Shown here piece by piece: positions 52,939-60,887 of a DNA stretch of 64,000 nt (its first letter is position 1; the number at the start of each line of letters is the position of its first letter). Source of the stretch: Pseudomonas sp. PDM04 (GTDB lineage Bacteria; Pseudomonadota; Gammaproteobacteria; Pseudomonadales; Pseudomonadaceae); assembly GCF_014851765.1 (NCBI RefSeq), contig NZ_JACVAI010000002.1, positions 744,001 to 808,000 of the forward strand, in the 5' to 3' direction. A program made the translations under genes and the position numbers. The notes beneath the pieces are model-generated. The model made no database searches. It saw only the letters and a program-made list of their open reading frames with translations, and was not told the DNA's origin.

Positions 52939-53892
52939 ATGATGCTGCGAGTTCTAGCCTTGAGTCTGACCCTGTTTACCGGCTTTGTGCAGGCCACCGT
53001 CCTGCAACGGCCGATCTCGCTGGATACCGGCACCGGAGAGCTGTTCGGCTCCCTGCTGCTGCCCAAATCCGACCAGCCGGTGCCGGTGGTCCTGATCATT
53101 TCCGGCTCAGGGCCCACGGATCGCGACGGCAACAACCCCGACGGCGGGCGCAACGACAGCCTCAAGCGCCTGGCCTGGGTGCTGGCCAAACACAACGTCG
53201 CCAGCGTGCGCTATGACAAGCGCGGCGTGGCGGCGAGCCTGGCGGCTACCCCGGATGAACGCAACCTGTCGGTGGAGGCCTATGTGGCCGATGCCCAGGC
53301 CTGGGGCCGCAAACTCAAGAGCGATCCGCGCTTCGGCCCGTTGATCCTGCTGGGGCACAGCGAAGGCGCGCTGATCGCCAGCCTCGCCGCGCCGAGCGTC
53401 GATGCCGCAGCGGTGATTTCCATGTCCGGCAGCGCCCGCCCCATCGACCAGGTGTTGCGCGAGCAACTGGCCCGCAGCCTGCCACCGCCGCTGATGTTGC
53501 GCAGCAATGAACTGATCGACAGCCTCAAGGCCGGAAAAACCGACGACAACGTGCCGCCACCACTCCAGGTGATTTTCCGCCCGAGCGTGCAGCCCTACCT
53601 GATCTCGTTGTTCCGCCAGGACCCGGCGGCGGCGTTTGCCCGGCTGAAAATGCCGGCGCTGATCATTCAGGGCAGCCACGACATTCAAGTCGGGGTCGAT
53701 GATGCGCGGCAACTGAAGGCAGCCAAGCCGGACGCCGAGCTGGCGCTGATCGACGGCATGAACCACGTCTTGCGCATCGTGCCCAACGACGTCAAGCGGC
53801 AACTGGCGTCCTACAAGGACCCGCAATTGCCCCTGGCTGCCGAACTGGGCACGCGCATTCTCGGGTTTATTGACGGACTTCGCACCCGTTAA
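52939..53892 (+). CDS. Secreted alpha/beta-hydrolase
   Basis: This 317-residue protein has a signal peptide (MMLRVLALSLTLFTGFVQA) and an alpha/beta-hydrolase domain: SGSGPTDRDGNNPD oxyanion region, nucleophile elbow LGHSEGA, acid in IIQGSHDIQ and base in GMNHVLR. It is probably a periplasmic esterase or peptidase; the substrate is unknown. Start choice is uncertain: ATG 52939 begins a clean signal peptide, but the best ribosome site (GGAGG) is three bases before a GTG at 52903. Confidence 0.8.
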   Translation: MMLRVLALSLTLFTGFVQATVLQRPISLDTGTGELFGSLLLPKSDQPVPVVLIISGSGPTDRDGNNPDGGRNDSLKRLAWVLAKHNVASVRYDKRGVAASLAATPDERNLSVEAYVADAQAWGRKLKSDPRFGPLILLGHSEGALIASLAAPSVDAAAVISMSGSARPIDQVLREQLARSLPPPLMLRSNELIDSLKAGKTDDNVPPPLQVIFRPSVQPYLISLFRQDPAAAFARLKMPALIIQGSHDIQVGVDDARQLKAAKPDAELALIDGMNHVLRIVPNDVKRQLASYKDPQLPLAAELGTRILGFIDGLRTR

Positions 53893-53937
53893 ACGCCTAT
53901 TGACCCTCCAGTCCTGGAAAAAACGGCCGATAAGCCT

Positions 53938-53965
53938 TTGTCGTCAGCGCACGTGCTGGCGACAA
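53938..53965 (+). promoter_or_regulatory. Hairpin upstream of the gene at 53993
   Basis: TTGTCGTCAGC and GCTGGCGACAA form an 11-bp stem with one G-T pair and the loop GCACGT. There is no T-run. It lies 28 bases before the next ATG and could be a transcript-end stabiliser of the hydrolase gene or a leader structure. Confidence 0.35.
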
Positions 53966-53992
53966 GCTGAGCTTGGACAGGATCTCGCCGTT

Positions 53993-54784
53993 ATGACCGA
54001 TACCCAGACTTCACCCGACACCACCGCTGAAAAAGACGCACCGCCAGCGGTCGAGCTGCCATGGGCGGACGTCCACGTCGAGCACCACAAGATGCTCCGC
54101 CTGGCGCCGCTGACCACCGACCGCAACACCGGCGGGCGCCCCCTGCGCTTTGTCGAGTTCGGCTATGCCGAGCGCAATGACAAGAAACACAGCCTGTTGC
54201 GCATGACCATCTCCCTGCCCGGCCAACGCGTGCGCAAGGAACAGAATCACCTCGACGTGTGGGTCGACCACACCGAAAAACGGGTGCGTTTCGCACCGGA
54301 CAGCGGATTGCAGATCGAGCCGATGAATCGCGGCATCGGGCGCTACCTGGCGGCCCAGGGCATCAGTTGGGCGAAAAAGCGCTGGCCCGCCTACACCGTC
54401 GACGGCACCGACCTGAACAACAAGGACGCGCTGAACGAAGACACGCGCCTGCGCCGCGATCATTTCCTGCGCGTCCACGGTTTCGACGTAATCTATGCCG
54501 ACGCCCAGCACCTCAAGGGCAGCGTCAAGGAAGTGCGGGTCGGCGACCTGCTGTCCGACTGGAACACGGAAAAGCTGCAACAGGTGGAAATTCTCGAGGC
54601 GGCGCAAATGCTCCAGCAGGCCGAACAGAACCTGGCCGAGCAGGAAGTGAAGCTCAAGAAGCATGAGGAAAAGGTCAGCAAGTACAAGCGTGAAGACGCG
54701 GGGCTGCGTTTCACCATTACCTGCCTGGTGGCCTTTGCGGTGTTCCAGGCCGGCTTGCTGATCTGGATCGCCACGCACCGTTGA
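53993..54784 (+). CDS. Hypothetical tail-anchored membrane protein with coiled coil
   Basis: I do not recognise this 263-residue protein with confidence. The N-terminal 170 residues are hydrophilic; the stretch RGIGRYLAAQGISWAKKRW followed by RRDHFLRVHGFDVIYAD faintly recalls a GNAT fold. A coiled coil covers about 190-235 (LEAAQMLQQAEQNLAEQEV), and a single C-terminal helix (FTITCLVAFAVFQAGLLIWI) would anchor it in the inner membrane with the body in the cytoplasm. It is 100 bases downstream of the hydrolase gene. Confidence 0.75.
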   Translation: MTDTQTSPDTTAEKDAPPAVELPWADVHVEHHKMLRLAPLTTDRNTGGRPLRFVEFGYAERNDKKHSLLRMTISLPGQRVRKEQNHLDVWVDHTEKRVRFAPDSGLQIEPMNRGIGRYLAAQGISWAKKRWPAYTVDGTDLNNKDALNEDTRLRRDHFLRVHGFDVIYADAQHLKGSVKEVRVGDLLSDWNTEKLQQVEILEAAQMLQQAEQNLAEQEVKLKKHEEKVSKYKREDAGLRFTITCLVAFAVFQAGLLIWIATHR

Positions 54785-54806
54785 GGGCTTGAGAGCGTGT
54801 CGCGGT

Positions 54807-54871
54807 CTTCGCTGGCAAGCCAGCTCCCACAAGGCTCAGTGCAGCCTGTGGGAGCGAGCCTGCTGGCGAAG
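54807..54871. repeat. REP pair (REPIN), variant with GCTGG core
   Basis: CTTCGCTGGCAAGCCAGCTC and, inverted, GAGCGAGCCTGCTGGCGAAG share CCCACA and TGTGGG at the inner ends. The GCTGG centre differs from the more frequent GCTCG type. It lies between converging genes. Confidence 0.8.
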
Positions 54872-54882
54872 GCGTCCTGAAG

Positions 54883-55791
54883 TCAGACGCGAGACGCGAA
54901 CAACGCCTGATGTTCCCGGCACTGCTGCGCCGTCAACATGAACACACCGTGCCCGCCGCGCTCGAAGTCGAGCCAGGCGAAGTCGACTTCAGGGTACAAC
55001 GCCTCGACGTGCACCTGGCTGTTGCCCACCTCGACGATCAACAACCCCTTCTCGGTCAGGTGCTCGCCCGCTTCGGCGAGCATGCGCCGCACCAGGTTCA
55101 AGCCATCGTCACCGCAGGCCAGGCCCAACTCGGGTTCGTGGTGATACTCCTGGGGCATGTCGGCGAAATCTTCCGCATCGACGTAGGGCGGGTTCGACAC
55201 GATCAGGTCGAAACGCTGCCCCGGCAAACCGTCGAACCCATCACCCTGAACCGTGTACACGCGCTCATCGACGCCGTGACGCTCGATGTTCCGGTTAGCC
55301 ACTTCCAGCGCTTCGAACGACAGGTCGGCCAGCACCACCTCGGCATTGCGAAACTCGTAGGCACAGGCGATACCGATGCAACCGGAGCCGGTGCACAGGT
55401 CGAGAATCCGTGCCGGTTCGGCACCAAGCCAAGGGCTGAACTGCTTTTCGATCAACTCGCCAATCGGTGAACGCGGAATCAGCACGCGCTCGTCGACAAT
55501 GAACGGCAGGCCGCAGAACCAGGCCTCACCCAGCAGGTAGGCGGTGGGGATGCGCTCTTCGATGCGACGCTTGAGCAGGCGTTGCAGGCGCACCAGCTCA
55601 TCGTCTTCCAGGTTGCAGTCGAGGTAGCTGTCGGCGATTTCCCACGGCAGGTGCAAGGCACCCAACACCAATTGACGGGCTTCGTCCCAGGCATTGTCGG
55701 TCCCATGGCCGAAAAACAGATCCTCCCCATGGAAGCGGCTGACGGCCCAACGGATATGGTCACGCAGGGTACGAAGGCGGGAAGTGATCAC
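54883..55791 (-). CDS. prmB: Ribosomal protein L3 N5-glutamine methyltransferase
   Basis: This 302-residue class I methyltransferase modifies a glutamine in ribosomal protein L3. SAM motif I is [14 protein letters not shown] and the glutamine-binding catalytic motif is SNPPYV. The N-terminal helical domain of about 90 residues is typical of PrmB/HemK proteins. The start is GTG 55791. Confidence 0.93.
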   Translation of the reverse strand: MITSRLRTLRDHIRWAVSRFHGEDLFFGHGTDNAWDEARQLVLGALHLPWEIADSYLDCNLEDDELVRLQRLLKRRIEERIPTAYLLGEAWFCGLPFIVDERVLIPRSPIGELIEKQFSPWLGAEPARILDLCTGSGCIGIACAYEFRNAEVVLADLSFEALEVANRNIERHGVDERVYTVQGDGFDGLPGQRFDLIVSNPPYVDAEDFADMPQEYHHEPELGLACGDDGLNLVRRMLAEAGEHLTEKGLLIVEVGNSQVHVEALYPEVDFAWLDFERGGHGVFMLTAQQCREHQALFASRV

Positions 55792-56030
55792 AGCGGCAAA
55801 CTCCAGAAAAAACGACAGGCGATTCTAACAGCCAAAACGCGGGACGACGATGCAGGAAAAACTTGGGTGCCGACGTAGGACTCCTCCATTTTTTGCGTTG
55901 GCTATTGAACAAAATGAGGATCTTGACAACGCTGTAAGCCAGCAACGACGGCCCCTGCGTTGGTAGCGATTCACAGAAGCGCTCAGCCAGAGGACAATGT
56001 CGCAAAAGCCCCACCCGAAGGAGCCCCAGA

Positions 56031-56621
56031 ATGTCCGTTCCAAAAACGATGTTTCAACTCAGCGGCCGCGGTTATGCAGCAGCCAATCTGAGTCATGCAA
56101 CGCTTGTGATCATCGATGCCCAGAAAGAATACCTCAGCGGTCCCCTGGCCCTGAGCGGCATGGATGCTGCCGTTGCGAACATCAAGCAACTGGTGGCCGC
56201 TGCCCGTGCCGCCGGCCGCCCCGTCGTGCATGTACGCCACCTTGGCACCGTCGGCGGGTTGTTCGACCCGCAAGCCGAGCGCGGGGAATTCATCCCGGGC
56301 CTGGAGCCGCTGAGCGACGAAACCATCATCGGCAAGTTGCTGCCGAGTGCGTTCCACGGCACCGAACTGCTCGAGCGCCTGCAGAATCTCGGTTCACTGG
56401 ACCTGATCGTGTGTGGGTTCATGAGCCACTCCAGCGTCAGCACCACGGTACGCGCCGCGAAAAACCTGGGCTTTCGCTGCACCCTCGTGGAAGACGCCTG
56501 TGCCACCCGCGATTTGCCCTACAAGGACGGGGTGTTGAGCGCCGAGCACGTTCAACAGACCGAAATGGCGATCATGGCGGATAACTTCGCCACCCTCGCC
56601 CTGACCCGCGATCTGATCTGA
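56031..56621 (+). CDS. Isochorismatase-family hydrolase lacking the nucleophilic Cys
   Basis: This 196-residue isochorismatase-fold protein has the catalytic Asp (VIIDAQ, D29) and Lys (GKLLPSAF, K102), but where amidases of the family have Cys it reads CGFMSHSSVSTT with Ser135. That excludes the usual cysteine-hydrolase chemistry and leaves either a vinyl-ether hydrolase of the EntB/PhzD type or a divergent activity. GGAG precedes the ATG by about ten bases. No siderophore or phenazine genes are nearby. Confidence 0.85.
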   Translation: MSVPKTMFQLSGRGYAAANLSHATLVIIDAQKEYLSGPLALSGMDAAVANIKQLVAAARAAGRPVVHVRHLGTVGGLFDPQAERGEFIPGLEPLSDETIIGKLLPSAFHGTELLERLQNLGSLDLIVCGFMSHSSVSTTVRAAKNLGFRCTLVEDACATRDLPYKDGVLSAEHVQQTEMAIMADNFATLALTRDLI

Positions 56622-56752
56622 TCGACGCAAGATGAGCGGTTTTTGCCGCCGCTCATCCGCAAAAGCCGCTCGTTTGCCGTATTTGTCATAGCCTCAGGAA
56701 CATCCCGGTCAACTTCCGGTCGAAGGGCCGATACCCATTGAGGAAGGTCGGA

Positions 56753-57073
56753 ATGAAGTTATCCGATGGTTTTGACGCACGCCGCTTGCGGCCCAAGGGC
56801 CAACGCAACTGGCGATTCAGATTTGGCGCAGCATTCGCCGCCCTGCTGGCCACCTGCGGCGTTTTGCTGGCAATGGCCGGCGCCGCCAGCCTGTTCGGCC
56901 GCCCGCCGGCACTCGGCGAACTGAACGCCAGCCCGTTGGGCTCGGCGATTATCCTGGCGGTTGGTTTGTTCCTGCTCTACCTGGGCGTGTGGTTCTGGCG
57001 CCGTTGCCGTCGCCGTGCGCGCCAGTCGCGTGAGCTGAACATGTCCCCGCACCTGATGAAAAAACACGACTGA
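56753..57073 (+). CDS. Small inner-membrane protein, unknown function
   Basis: This 106-residue protein has two predicted helices (GAAFAALLATCGVLLAMAGA and SAIILAVGLFLLYLGVWFW), a basic N-terminus and a strongly basic stretch RRCRRRARQSR after helix 2, so both ends should be cytoplasmic. AAGG six bases before ATG 56753 supports this start rather than a TTG 15 bases earlier. Not recognised. Confidence 0.75.
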   Translation: MKLSDGFDARRLRPKGQRNWRFRFGAAFAALLATCGVLLAMAGAASLFGRPPALGELNASPLGSAIILAVGLFLLYLGVWFWRRCRRRARQSRELNMSPHLMKKHD

Positions 57074-57151
57074 ATTGAAGGTCGGAACGCCGCAATTGTT
57101 ATCGAACATGTCTCGACTTGGGTAAACTGGCCGACCTTCGCGGAGGCTGAC

Positions 57152-57709
57152 ATGCAAGACGACGATTTTTCCCTGTTCAAAAGCGCCATCCAAGGCGTCA
57201 AGCCGATCAAGCACGACCGCGCCGAAACCGGTAAACCCAAGGCTGATCGAGCCCAGATCGCCAAGCTGCGCCAGGCCGCCACCGTGCGCACCAATGCCAC
57301 CACCGTCGATGGCCTGTCCGATCAGTTCGTGATCGATGTCGGCCCGGAAGACGAATTGATGTGGGCGCGCGATGGCGTACAGGAAAGCCAGATGCGCAAG
57401 CTCAAGGTCGGGCAGATTCCGTTCGAGGGCAGCCTCGACCTGCACGGCATGAGCGTGGAGAAAGCCCGGGAAACCCTCTGGGCGTTCCTGGCCGAAGCGA
57501 CCCAGCTGGAGGTGCGCTGCGTGCGCGTCACCCACGGCAAGGCCGTGCGCCTGGACGGCAAACGGCCGATGATCAAAAGTCACGTCAACACCTGGCTGCG
57601 CCAACACCCCAAGGTGCTGGGCTTCACTTCCTGCCAGGCCAGACACGGCGGCGCCGGAGCGGTTTACGTGATGCTCAAACGCACCATGATGGAAGGTCGG
57701 GACGAATAA
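57152..57709 (+). CDS. Smr-domain protein (SmrA-like)
   Basis: This 185-residue protein has an N-terminal unstructured, charged region and a C-terminal Smr (MutS2-related) domain at about 95-180: LDLHGMSVEKAR, VTHGKAVR and the GGAGAVYVMLKR end. Stand-alone Smr proteins are nucleases that act on RNA or branched DNA; SmrB-type members cut mRNA at collided ribosomes. GGAGG lies seven bases before the ATG. folE follows after 77 bases. Confidence 0.9.
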   Translation: MQDDDFSLFKSAIQGVKPIKHDRAETGKPKADRAQIAKLRQAATVRTNATTVDGLSDQFVIDVGPEDELMWARDGVQESQMRKLKVGQIPFEGSLDLHGMSVEKARETLWAFLAEATQLEVRCVRVTHGKAVRLDGKRPMIKSHVNTWLRQHPKVLGFTSCQARHGGAGAVYVMLKRTMMEGRDE

Positions 57710-57786
57710 AGCCGTTGCGACAAGCTTGCAGCGCCGTGCTTGCCACCGTACCCTTGCCCTTTGCGTAAAATCCCACAGGTAGTTTC

Positions 57787-58332
57787 ATGTCCCTGGAACA
57801 GAATTACACCGAGATCCTCGGCCAATTGGGCGAAGACGTCTCCCGCGAAGGCCTGCTCGACACGCCCAAACGTGCCGCCAAAGCCATGAAGTACCTCTGC
57901 CGCGGTTACGAGCAGACCCTCGAAGAAGTCACCAACGGTGCCTTGTTCAGCTCCGACAACAGCGAAATGGTGCTGGTCAAGGACATCGAGCTCTACTCAT
58001 TGTGCGAACACCACCTGCTGCCCTTCATCGGCAAGGCCCACGTCGCCTATATCCCGAGCGGCAAGGTGTTGGGCCTGTCGAAAGTCGCGCGGATCGTCGA
58101 TATGTACGCCCGTCGCCTGCAGATCCAGGAGAACCTCAGCCGCCAGATCGCCGACGCGGTCCAGCAGGTCACCGGCGCCCTGGGCGTCGCCGTGGTGATC
58201 GAGGCCAAGCACATGTGCATGATGATGCGCGGTGTCGAGAAGCAGAATTCGTCGATGATCACCTCGGTGATGCTCGGTGAGTTCCGCGAAAACGCGGCCA
58301 CGCGCAGCGAATTCCTCAGCCTGATCAAGTAA
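57787..58332 (+). CDS. folE: GTP cyclohydrolase I
   Basis: This 181-residue enzyme converts GTP to dihydroneopterin triphosphate for folate synthesis. The zinc ligands are C73 and H76 ([19 protein letters not shown]) and C144 ([11 protein letters not shown]). Pseudomonas genomes usually carry more than one folE; this is the zinc-dependent FolE1 type. A terminator follows 17 bases after the stop. Confidence 0.95.
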   Translation: MSLEQNYTEILGQLGEDVSREGLLDTPKRAAKAMKYLCRGYEQTLEEVTNGALFSSDNSEMVLVKDIELYSLCEHHLLPFIGKAHVAYIPSGKVLGLSKVARIVDMYARRLQIQENLSRQIADAVQQVTGALGVAVVIEAKHMCMMMRGVEKQNSSMITSVMLGEFRENAATRSEFLSLIK

Positions 58333-58348
58333 TTCGCGCTCGAAGAAA

Positions 58349-58374
58349 ATCGGCGTTTATCGCCGGTTTTTTTT
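58349..58374 (+). terminator. Terminator after folE
   Basis: CGGCG-TTTAT-CGCCG is followed by G and eight T, with a matching A-tract in front. It is a compact factor-independent terminator on the plus strand. Confidence 0.85.
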
Positions 58375-58435
58375 CGCCCGTGAAAAATCAGGTAAGCTGC
58401 GCGCCTTTCTTCATTCGCCCCGTGAGGCTTGTAGC

Positions 58436-58807
58436 GTGTTCGTCAAAGCACTTCGTGTCGGCCTCGGCCAACTGATCATCTTCATCGACTTCATCACCCG
58501 ACCTGGCAAAAAGCAGCGCCCCGCCGCCGCCCAGGCCCAGGTTGAAGCCGCCGCCAGGGACCTGACCCTGTACCAGTTCCACGCCTGCCCGTTCTGCGTG
58601 AAAACCCGCCGCACCCTGCGCCGCCTGAATGTGCCGGTGGCGTTGCGTGACGCGAAGAACAACGAACAGGATCGCCAGACGCTGCTGGAACAGGGCGGAA
58701 AGATCAAGGTGCCGTGCCTGCGCATCGAAGAGAATGGGCAGACGACGTGGATGTATGAGTCCAAGGTGATCATTGATTATCTGGACAAGCGGTTTGCGGC
58801 TGTTTGA
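58436..58807 (+). CDS. Membrane-associated glutaredoxin-like protein
   Basis: This 123-residue protein has a hydrophobic N-terminus (LGQLIIFIDFI) and a basic linker (RPGKKQR), then a glutaredoxin fold with redox motif CPFC in YQFHACPFCVKTRRTL and the cis-Pro region KVPCLRIEE. It may be tethered to the inner membrane. The start is GTG 58436, with GAGG eight bases upstream. Thiol-disulphide exchange with an unknown partner is expected. Confidence 0.88.
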   Translation: MFVKALRVGLGQLIIFIDFITRPGKKQRPAAAQAQVEAAARDLTLYQFHACPFCVKTRRTLRRLNVPVALRDAKNNEQDRQTLLEQGGKIKVPCLRIEENGQTTWMYESKVIIDYLDKRFAAV

Positions 58808-58833
58808 GGTTTTCGTGGTGGGCTGACTGACGC

Positions 58834-58898
58834 CTTCGCGAGCAGGCTGGCTCCCACCTCGGAGTGCGATCAATGGTGGGAGCGCCTGCTCATGAAGG
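58834..58898. repeat. REP pair (REPIN) after the glutaredoxin gene
   Basis: CTTCGCGAGCAGGCTGGCTC and, inverted, GGGAGCGCCTGCTCATGAAG bracket a short centre, with CCCACC and GGTGGG as inner ends. The right copy has lost several bases of the consensus. Confidence 0.75.
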
Positions 58899-58928
58899 GG
58901 CCGGCCCGAACAACGCCAACACCAGAAA

Positions 58929-58955
58929 TAAACCGGCCCAGTGGCCGGTTTTTTC
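58929..58955. terminator. Bidirectional terminator between glutaredoxin and aminotransferase genes
   Basis: AACCGGCC-CAGT-GGCCGGTT is an 8-bp stem with TTTTTT on the plus side and an AT-rich tract on the other. It sits between converging genes. Confidence 0.85.
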
Positions 58956-58965
58956 ATTTCAGCCC

Positions 58966-60132
58966 TCAGGCCGCCTCCACCGCCTGTGCCTGACGCACCA
59001 CCGCCGCCAGGCGCTTGAGCCCCTCCCCCAATCGCGCCGGGTCGATGTGGCTGAAGTTCAGCCGCAGATGCCCGTGGTGCTGGTCCGGTTCGGGGAAAAA
59101 CGGCTCGCCCGGCATGAACGCGACGTCTGCCGCCAGTGCGTCCTTGAGCAAGGTTCGCGTATCCAGCGGTTGCTTGAGCGTGAGCCAGAAAAACAGCCCG
59201 CCCTGGGGCACGTTCCAGTCAGCCAGGTCGGAGAAATGCGTTTGCAGCGCTGCCTGGAACGCATCCCGACGCGCCCGGTAAAAGTCGCGCAAGTCCCCCA
59301 GGTGCTGCTGATACTTCTCTGAGCCGATCCACTGCAAGGCCTGCCACTGGCCGATGCGGTTGGTGTGCAGGTCGGCCGACTGCTTGAGCTTGAGCAAGTG
59401 CGGGAACAGATCCGGGCTGGCGATCAGGTAACCCACGCGCAGCCCCGGCAGCAGGGTTTTCGAGACCGTGCCGGTGTAGATCCAGCTGGCCTTGTTCAAG
59501 CGGCTGACAATCGGCGTGGCGCTGCCGCCATCGAATGTCAGCTCGCGATAGGGTTCGTCTTCGATCAGGGTGACAGCGAATTCGTCCAGCAACGCGGCGA
59601 CCGCATCACGCTTGGCCTCGCTGTAGCGCACCGCCGAAGGGTTCTGGAACGTCGGAATCAGATAGATGAACGCCGGCTTGTGCTGTTCCAGGCGGCTGCG
59701 CAGCGCCACCAGGTCCGGACCATCCGCCTCCTGCGGCACGGTGATGCAGTCGGCACCGAACAACTGGAAGATCTGCAACGCAGCCAGGTAAGTCGGCGCC
59801 TCGAGCAGAATCTCGGTGCCTTTGTCGATGTACAGCTTGGCCGCCAGGTCCAGCGTCTGCTGCGAACCGCTGACCACCAACACCTGACTCGCCTCGCACG
59901 CTACGCCCAGAGACCTGGCCTGCGCCGCCAGGGCTTCGCGCAAGGCAGGCTCGCCCTCGCTCATGCCGTACTGGCCGAGACTCAAAGGCATTTCATCCCA
60001 TTCGACGTTCGGCAGCATCACCTCGGCCGGCAGGCCGCCAGCGAACGACATGACTTCCGGGCGCTGGGCCGCCGCGAGGATTTCACGGATGAGAGAGCTT
60101 TTGAGGCGTGAAACACGTTCGGAAAATGCCAT
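58966..60132 (-). CDS. PLP-dependent aminotransferase, fold type I
   Basis: This 388-residue aminotransferase of the group including 2-aminoadipate aminotransferase and MocR enzyme domains has the PLP lysine in TVSKTLLPGLRVGYL, the cofactor Asp/Tyr in LIEDEPYRE and an Arg-containing C-terminal substrate site (HLRLNFSHID). No N-terminal DNA-binding domain is fused. The start at ATG 60132 (MAFSERVSRL) is chosen; a TTG at 60171 would place a probable operator inside the gene. Substrate unknown. Confidence 0.85.
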   Translation of the reverse strand: MAFSERVSRLKSSLIREILAAAQRPEVMSFAGGLPAEVMLPNVEWDEMPLSLGQYGMSEGEPALREALAAQARSLGVACEASQVLVVSGSQQTLDLAAKLYIDKGTEILLEAPTYLAALQIFQLFGADCITVPQEADGPDLVALRSRLEQHKPAFIYLIPTFQNPSAVRYSEAKRDAVAALLDEFAVTLIEDEPYRELTFDGGSATPIVSRLNKASWIYTGTVSKTLLPGLRVGYLIASPDLFPHLLKLKQSADLHTNRIGQWQALQWIGSEKYQQHLGDLRDFYRARRDAFQAALQTHFSDLADWNVPQGGLFFWLTLKQPLDTRTLLKDALAADVAFMPGEPFFPEPDQHHGHLRLNFSHIDPARLGEGLKRLAAVVRQAQAVEAA

Positions 60133-60166
60133 GGGAGTCACCGGTAGCGAGGCCTGAGGTAAATGA

Positions 60167-60181
60167 GTCAAACTGGTTGAC
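60167..60181. promoter_or_regulatory. Inverted repeat between aminotransferase and MarR genes
   Basis: GTCAA-ACTGG-TTGAC has perfect 5-base arms in the 82-base gap between the divergent genes, 35 bases from the aminotransferase ATG. It is a candidate operator for the MarR-type regulator encoded beside it. Confidence 0.5.
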
Positions 60182-60214
60182 CGAAATTACGACAACCCGA
60201 ACGGATACGTCAAC

Positions 60215-60661
60215 ATGCTTGACCTTAAAAATCCTGCCTCCCAGCAACAGGCCATGGAAGCGTTTTTCTTCGGCTACCAGGCGTTCACCGCCAAGGCCGA
60301 CGAAATGCTCGAGCGCCGCGGCTTGAGCCGGGTGCATCAGCGCATCGTGTTCTTCATCGCCCGCTACCCGAACCTGAGCGTCAAGGAGCTGCTGACCCTG
60401 CTGGGTGTGAGCAAGCAAGCGCTGAACATTCCGCTGCGCCAGTTGCTGGAGATGCACCTGGTGAACAGCGTTGCGTCCGAGACCGACAAGCGAAAGCGCC
60501 TGCTGGAGCTGACCGTGGACGGGGCGCGCTTCGAGCAATCGCTGCGGCGTGAGCAGGTGAAGTTGCTGGAGCGAGTGTTTGCCGAGGCCGGGGAGTCGGC
60601 GGTGAATGGGTGGTTGGCGGTGAACCTGGCACTCGGCAAGAGCCAGGTGCCGGTCGATTAG
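60215..60661 (+). CDS. MarR-family winged-helix regulator
   Basis: This 148-residue MarR-like protein has the recognition region LLTLLGVSKQALNIPLRQLL and the wing SETDKRKRLLELT. It is divergent from the aminotransferase gene and probably controls it through the shared gap. The ligand is unknown. Confidence 0.87.
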   Translation: MLDLKNPASQQQAMEAFFFGYQAFTAKADEMLERRGLSRVHQRIVFFIARYPNLSVKELLTLLGVSKQALNIPLRQLLEMHLVNSVASETDKRKRLLELTVDGARFEQSLRREQVKLLERVFAEAGESAVNGWLAVNLALGKSQVPVD

Positions 60662-60747
60662 GCATTTCGACGAGCAGGCTCCTTGCAGGCGATATATCCC
60701 GATTGCCAGACATTTCGTCTACAAAATCAAAAACATTATTTGCTTTA

Positions 60748-60759
60748 TTTGTATACAAA
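60748..60759. promoter_or_regulatory. Palindrome upstream of the purine permease gene
   Basis: TTTGTATACAAA is a perfect 12-base palindrome in an AT-rich tract 128 bases before the permease start, with TAAT following 5 bases later. Such TTGTATACAA sequences are typical operators of GntR-family repressors, so this is a candidate control site for the permease gene. Confidence 0.5.
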
Positions 60760-60887
60760 AGCATAATCCACTGCGTGCGAGTTCCTGACCAAGCAGTCAA
60801 CAAATTCGCGAATGCCTCAAAGGGCCGCTGCCACCCTCATCGGTCCGGCCCTGGAAATAACAATAAAACCCTTGAGGAGTACTCGCT

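Noticed and set aside
56738..57700. Repeated GAAGGTCGGAA-like sequence near 56743, 57078 and 57690, with a possible long-range pairing to 57131
   Set aside because: The matches are 9-11 bases, partly in ribosome sites and coding sequence, and look like chance in GC-rich DNA.
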